From Phoronis australis (taxonomy: Eukaryota > Phoronida > Phoronidae), in NCBI GenBank assembly GCA_002633005.1, contig NMRA01000056.1, positions 9,165-73,164 on the forward strand: a DNA stretch of 64,000 nt. The letters run 5' to 3'. The stretch's first letter is position 1, and every line of letters begins with the position of its first letter. Position numbers and translations under genes: made by a program. Positions 62,756 to 64,000 of this stretch are shown in pieces. The notes beneath the pieces were generated by a model. That model saw only the letters and a list, made by a program, of their open reading frames with translations, was not told the origin of the DNA and did not search any database.

Positions 62756-64000
62756 TTTAGAACTGTCAGCGCCATCTGGTGCAAGGTCACACTTTAGGTG
62801 CCCAGTGAACTTGAAGTCCGTGCCCTCAGTGTGGCCCGCGGTTGGGAAACCTTAGGAGGGGGGGAGGGGAGTGAAAAAAAATGAAAAATTGACTGACCCT
62901 GAACAGAACCCGGCACTAGTCACTAAGTTGTCTCATCAGTCTGTCGGCCAATCGGGCCCTTATTAATTGACGCCGAGTGAAATATAGGTACACATTCTAT
63001 CGGAATGGGTATAGATGGAGCTCTTTTTTGTCCAAGACGGTTGAGTGCCGCACGCGTGTTTGTACCCGGATGACTGGGGCCTCATTCTGCAGCATCTGAT
63101 GGCAGCCTTCTTGGGGCGCAAGATTGTTTGTGAAAAATTCTGCCCTCTCCGTCGGGAGTCGCCGCGGCTTTTTGCCGGAGGATGCGTAGTCTACCAAGAA
63201 TTTTGGGTCGCCCCGGCCCCCGTCCGTTGCCGAGAATAGCTGTTACTGGCCCCCAGTAGCACTCAGACTCAGTGAACAGCTTCGGCATGCGGCCTGCCGT
63301 GTGCCAGTGGCGACGGGACGGACCTAGGATATAAGGGCCGGAGGGCAACATTTAGTGTCCCGGGCAGCCACGCATAGATGCGCGCACCCAGCCTAAAATG
63401 TAGGGGGGCTCGAATTACTGAGAATGTGAAGGAGATTCGCTAAAAAACAAACGAAGAACTACGAAAAAAAAAACGGAACACGGTTGCGCCGGCGGGGTGG
63501 CCCTCACATGCACACGCACGCGCAAACTGAGATTGCACACATCATTAAATCTTGTTTTAGCCACACAGTCATTACTGGGGTTACTTAAGAGAATAAGCTC
63601 AATGTTTCCTCACGCTCTTACTGCTTTATTTATTTTTTGCAGCCAGAGCCAATTCATGGGGGAGGGGGCTCCACGCCGATCCATGTCGCCTTGGAGTGCA
63701 GTAAAAAAGTCAAATGACTACAAATCTTACGGGCTCTACGGTGCCAGTGTCGGAAAGTAAAGAATGTCCACCGTTGTAAAACGGCTGACTGAATAGAGTA
63801 TCCAGGTAATTCACTGAATGACGAGCTCGTATGCTAGCATTCAAATACCGTCATGGAGTATGTTGTACAGGGGGGACATTGTCAATTACCACACAAGGTT
63901 GACCAAAATGGGTACGTAAACTATTAAAACAAGAGGCGTGCCCGCATGAAACGAGGGCTTATGCCTTGCACTGAAAAAATCCACACAACTTTGTCTTCGT
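62756..64000. other. GC-rich unassigned region at window edge
   Basis: The segment 63000-63400 is clearly richer in G and C than its surroundings. Its open frames (minus 62997-63197 and 63082-63351; plus 63045-63239) overlap in several frames and match nothing that I recognise. Near 62900-62970 the minus strand has a tRNA-like gccgggttctgttcag, possibly a SINE. Upstream promoter or CpG-rich sequence for the adjacent dehydrogenase gene is possible. Confidence 0.35.

Overview
This is animal nuclear DNA. Genes are split into many small exons with mostly GT-AG junctions, introns run from about 0.1 to 3 kb, intergenic stretches reach about 9 kb, base composition is AT-rich, and the sequence is packed with short DNA-transposon relics, SINEs and microsatellites. 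The proteins are clearly metazoan. A non-vertebrate deuterostome such as a hemichordate, cephalochordate or echinoderm is my guess from gene content and repeat style. I cannot name the species.

Layout: (1) About 1-9.8 kb holds three tandem copies of one three-exon GNAT N-acetyltransferase gene, all on the minus strand. Copies 1 and 3 are complete at 299 codons. The middle copy is cut inside exon 1 by an unresolved base next to a homopolymer. (2) 9.8-16.6 kb has no host gene that I recognise. It holds a decayed LINE endonuclease fragment, a (GT)n tract, a short-period tandem array, a small hAT-like MITE with target duplications, and a 3.2 kb inverted-repeat element whose arms are built from ~160 bp tandem units. 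(3) 16.6-23.5 kb is MRI1 (methylthioribose-1-phosphate isomerase, methionine salvage), plus strand, five exons, 374 aa. (4) 23.5-32.2 kb is intergenic, with a SINE, a ~130 bp tandem array and two TTAA-flanked MITEs. (5) 32.2-39.2 kb is an SLC35E1-type membrane transporter, minus strand, six exons, 382 aa. (6) 39.3-50.4 kb is CLP1 (RNA 5'-kinase and mRNA 3'-end processing factor), plus strand, twelve exons, 426 aa. It is head-to-head with the transporter, with only 117 bp between the start codons. Its third intron looks like a textbook AT-AC minor-spliceosome intron. (7) 52.8-62.8 kb is a malate/L-lactate dehydrogenase of the Ldh_2 family, minus strand, ten exons, 385 aa, with a probable mitochondrial presequence. 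It is convergent with CLP1. (8) 62.8-64 kb is GC-rich and unassigned.

The host genes are metabolic or RNA-processing housekeeping genes plus a locally expanded acetyltransferase, and I see no functional cluster beyond the CLP1/transporter shared promoter. The most notable observations are the AT-AC intron in CLP1, the GNAT array with its assembly break, the composite inverted-repeat element at 13.3-16.6 kb, and a four-copy TTAA MITE family. All exon joins were made by eye from splice consensus, reading-frame phase and recalled family sequences. No alignment or transcript was available.
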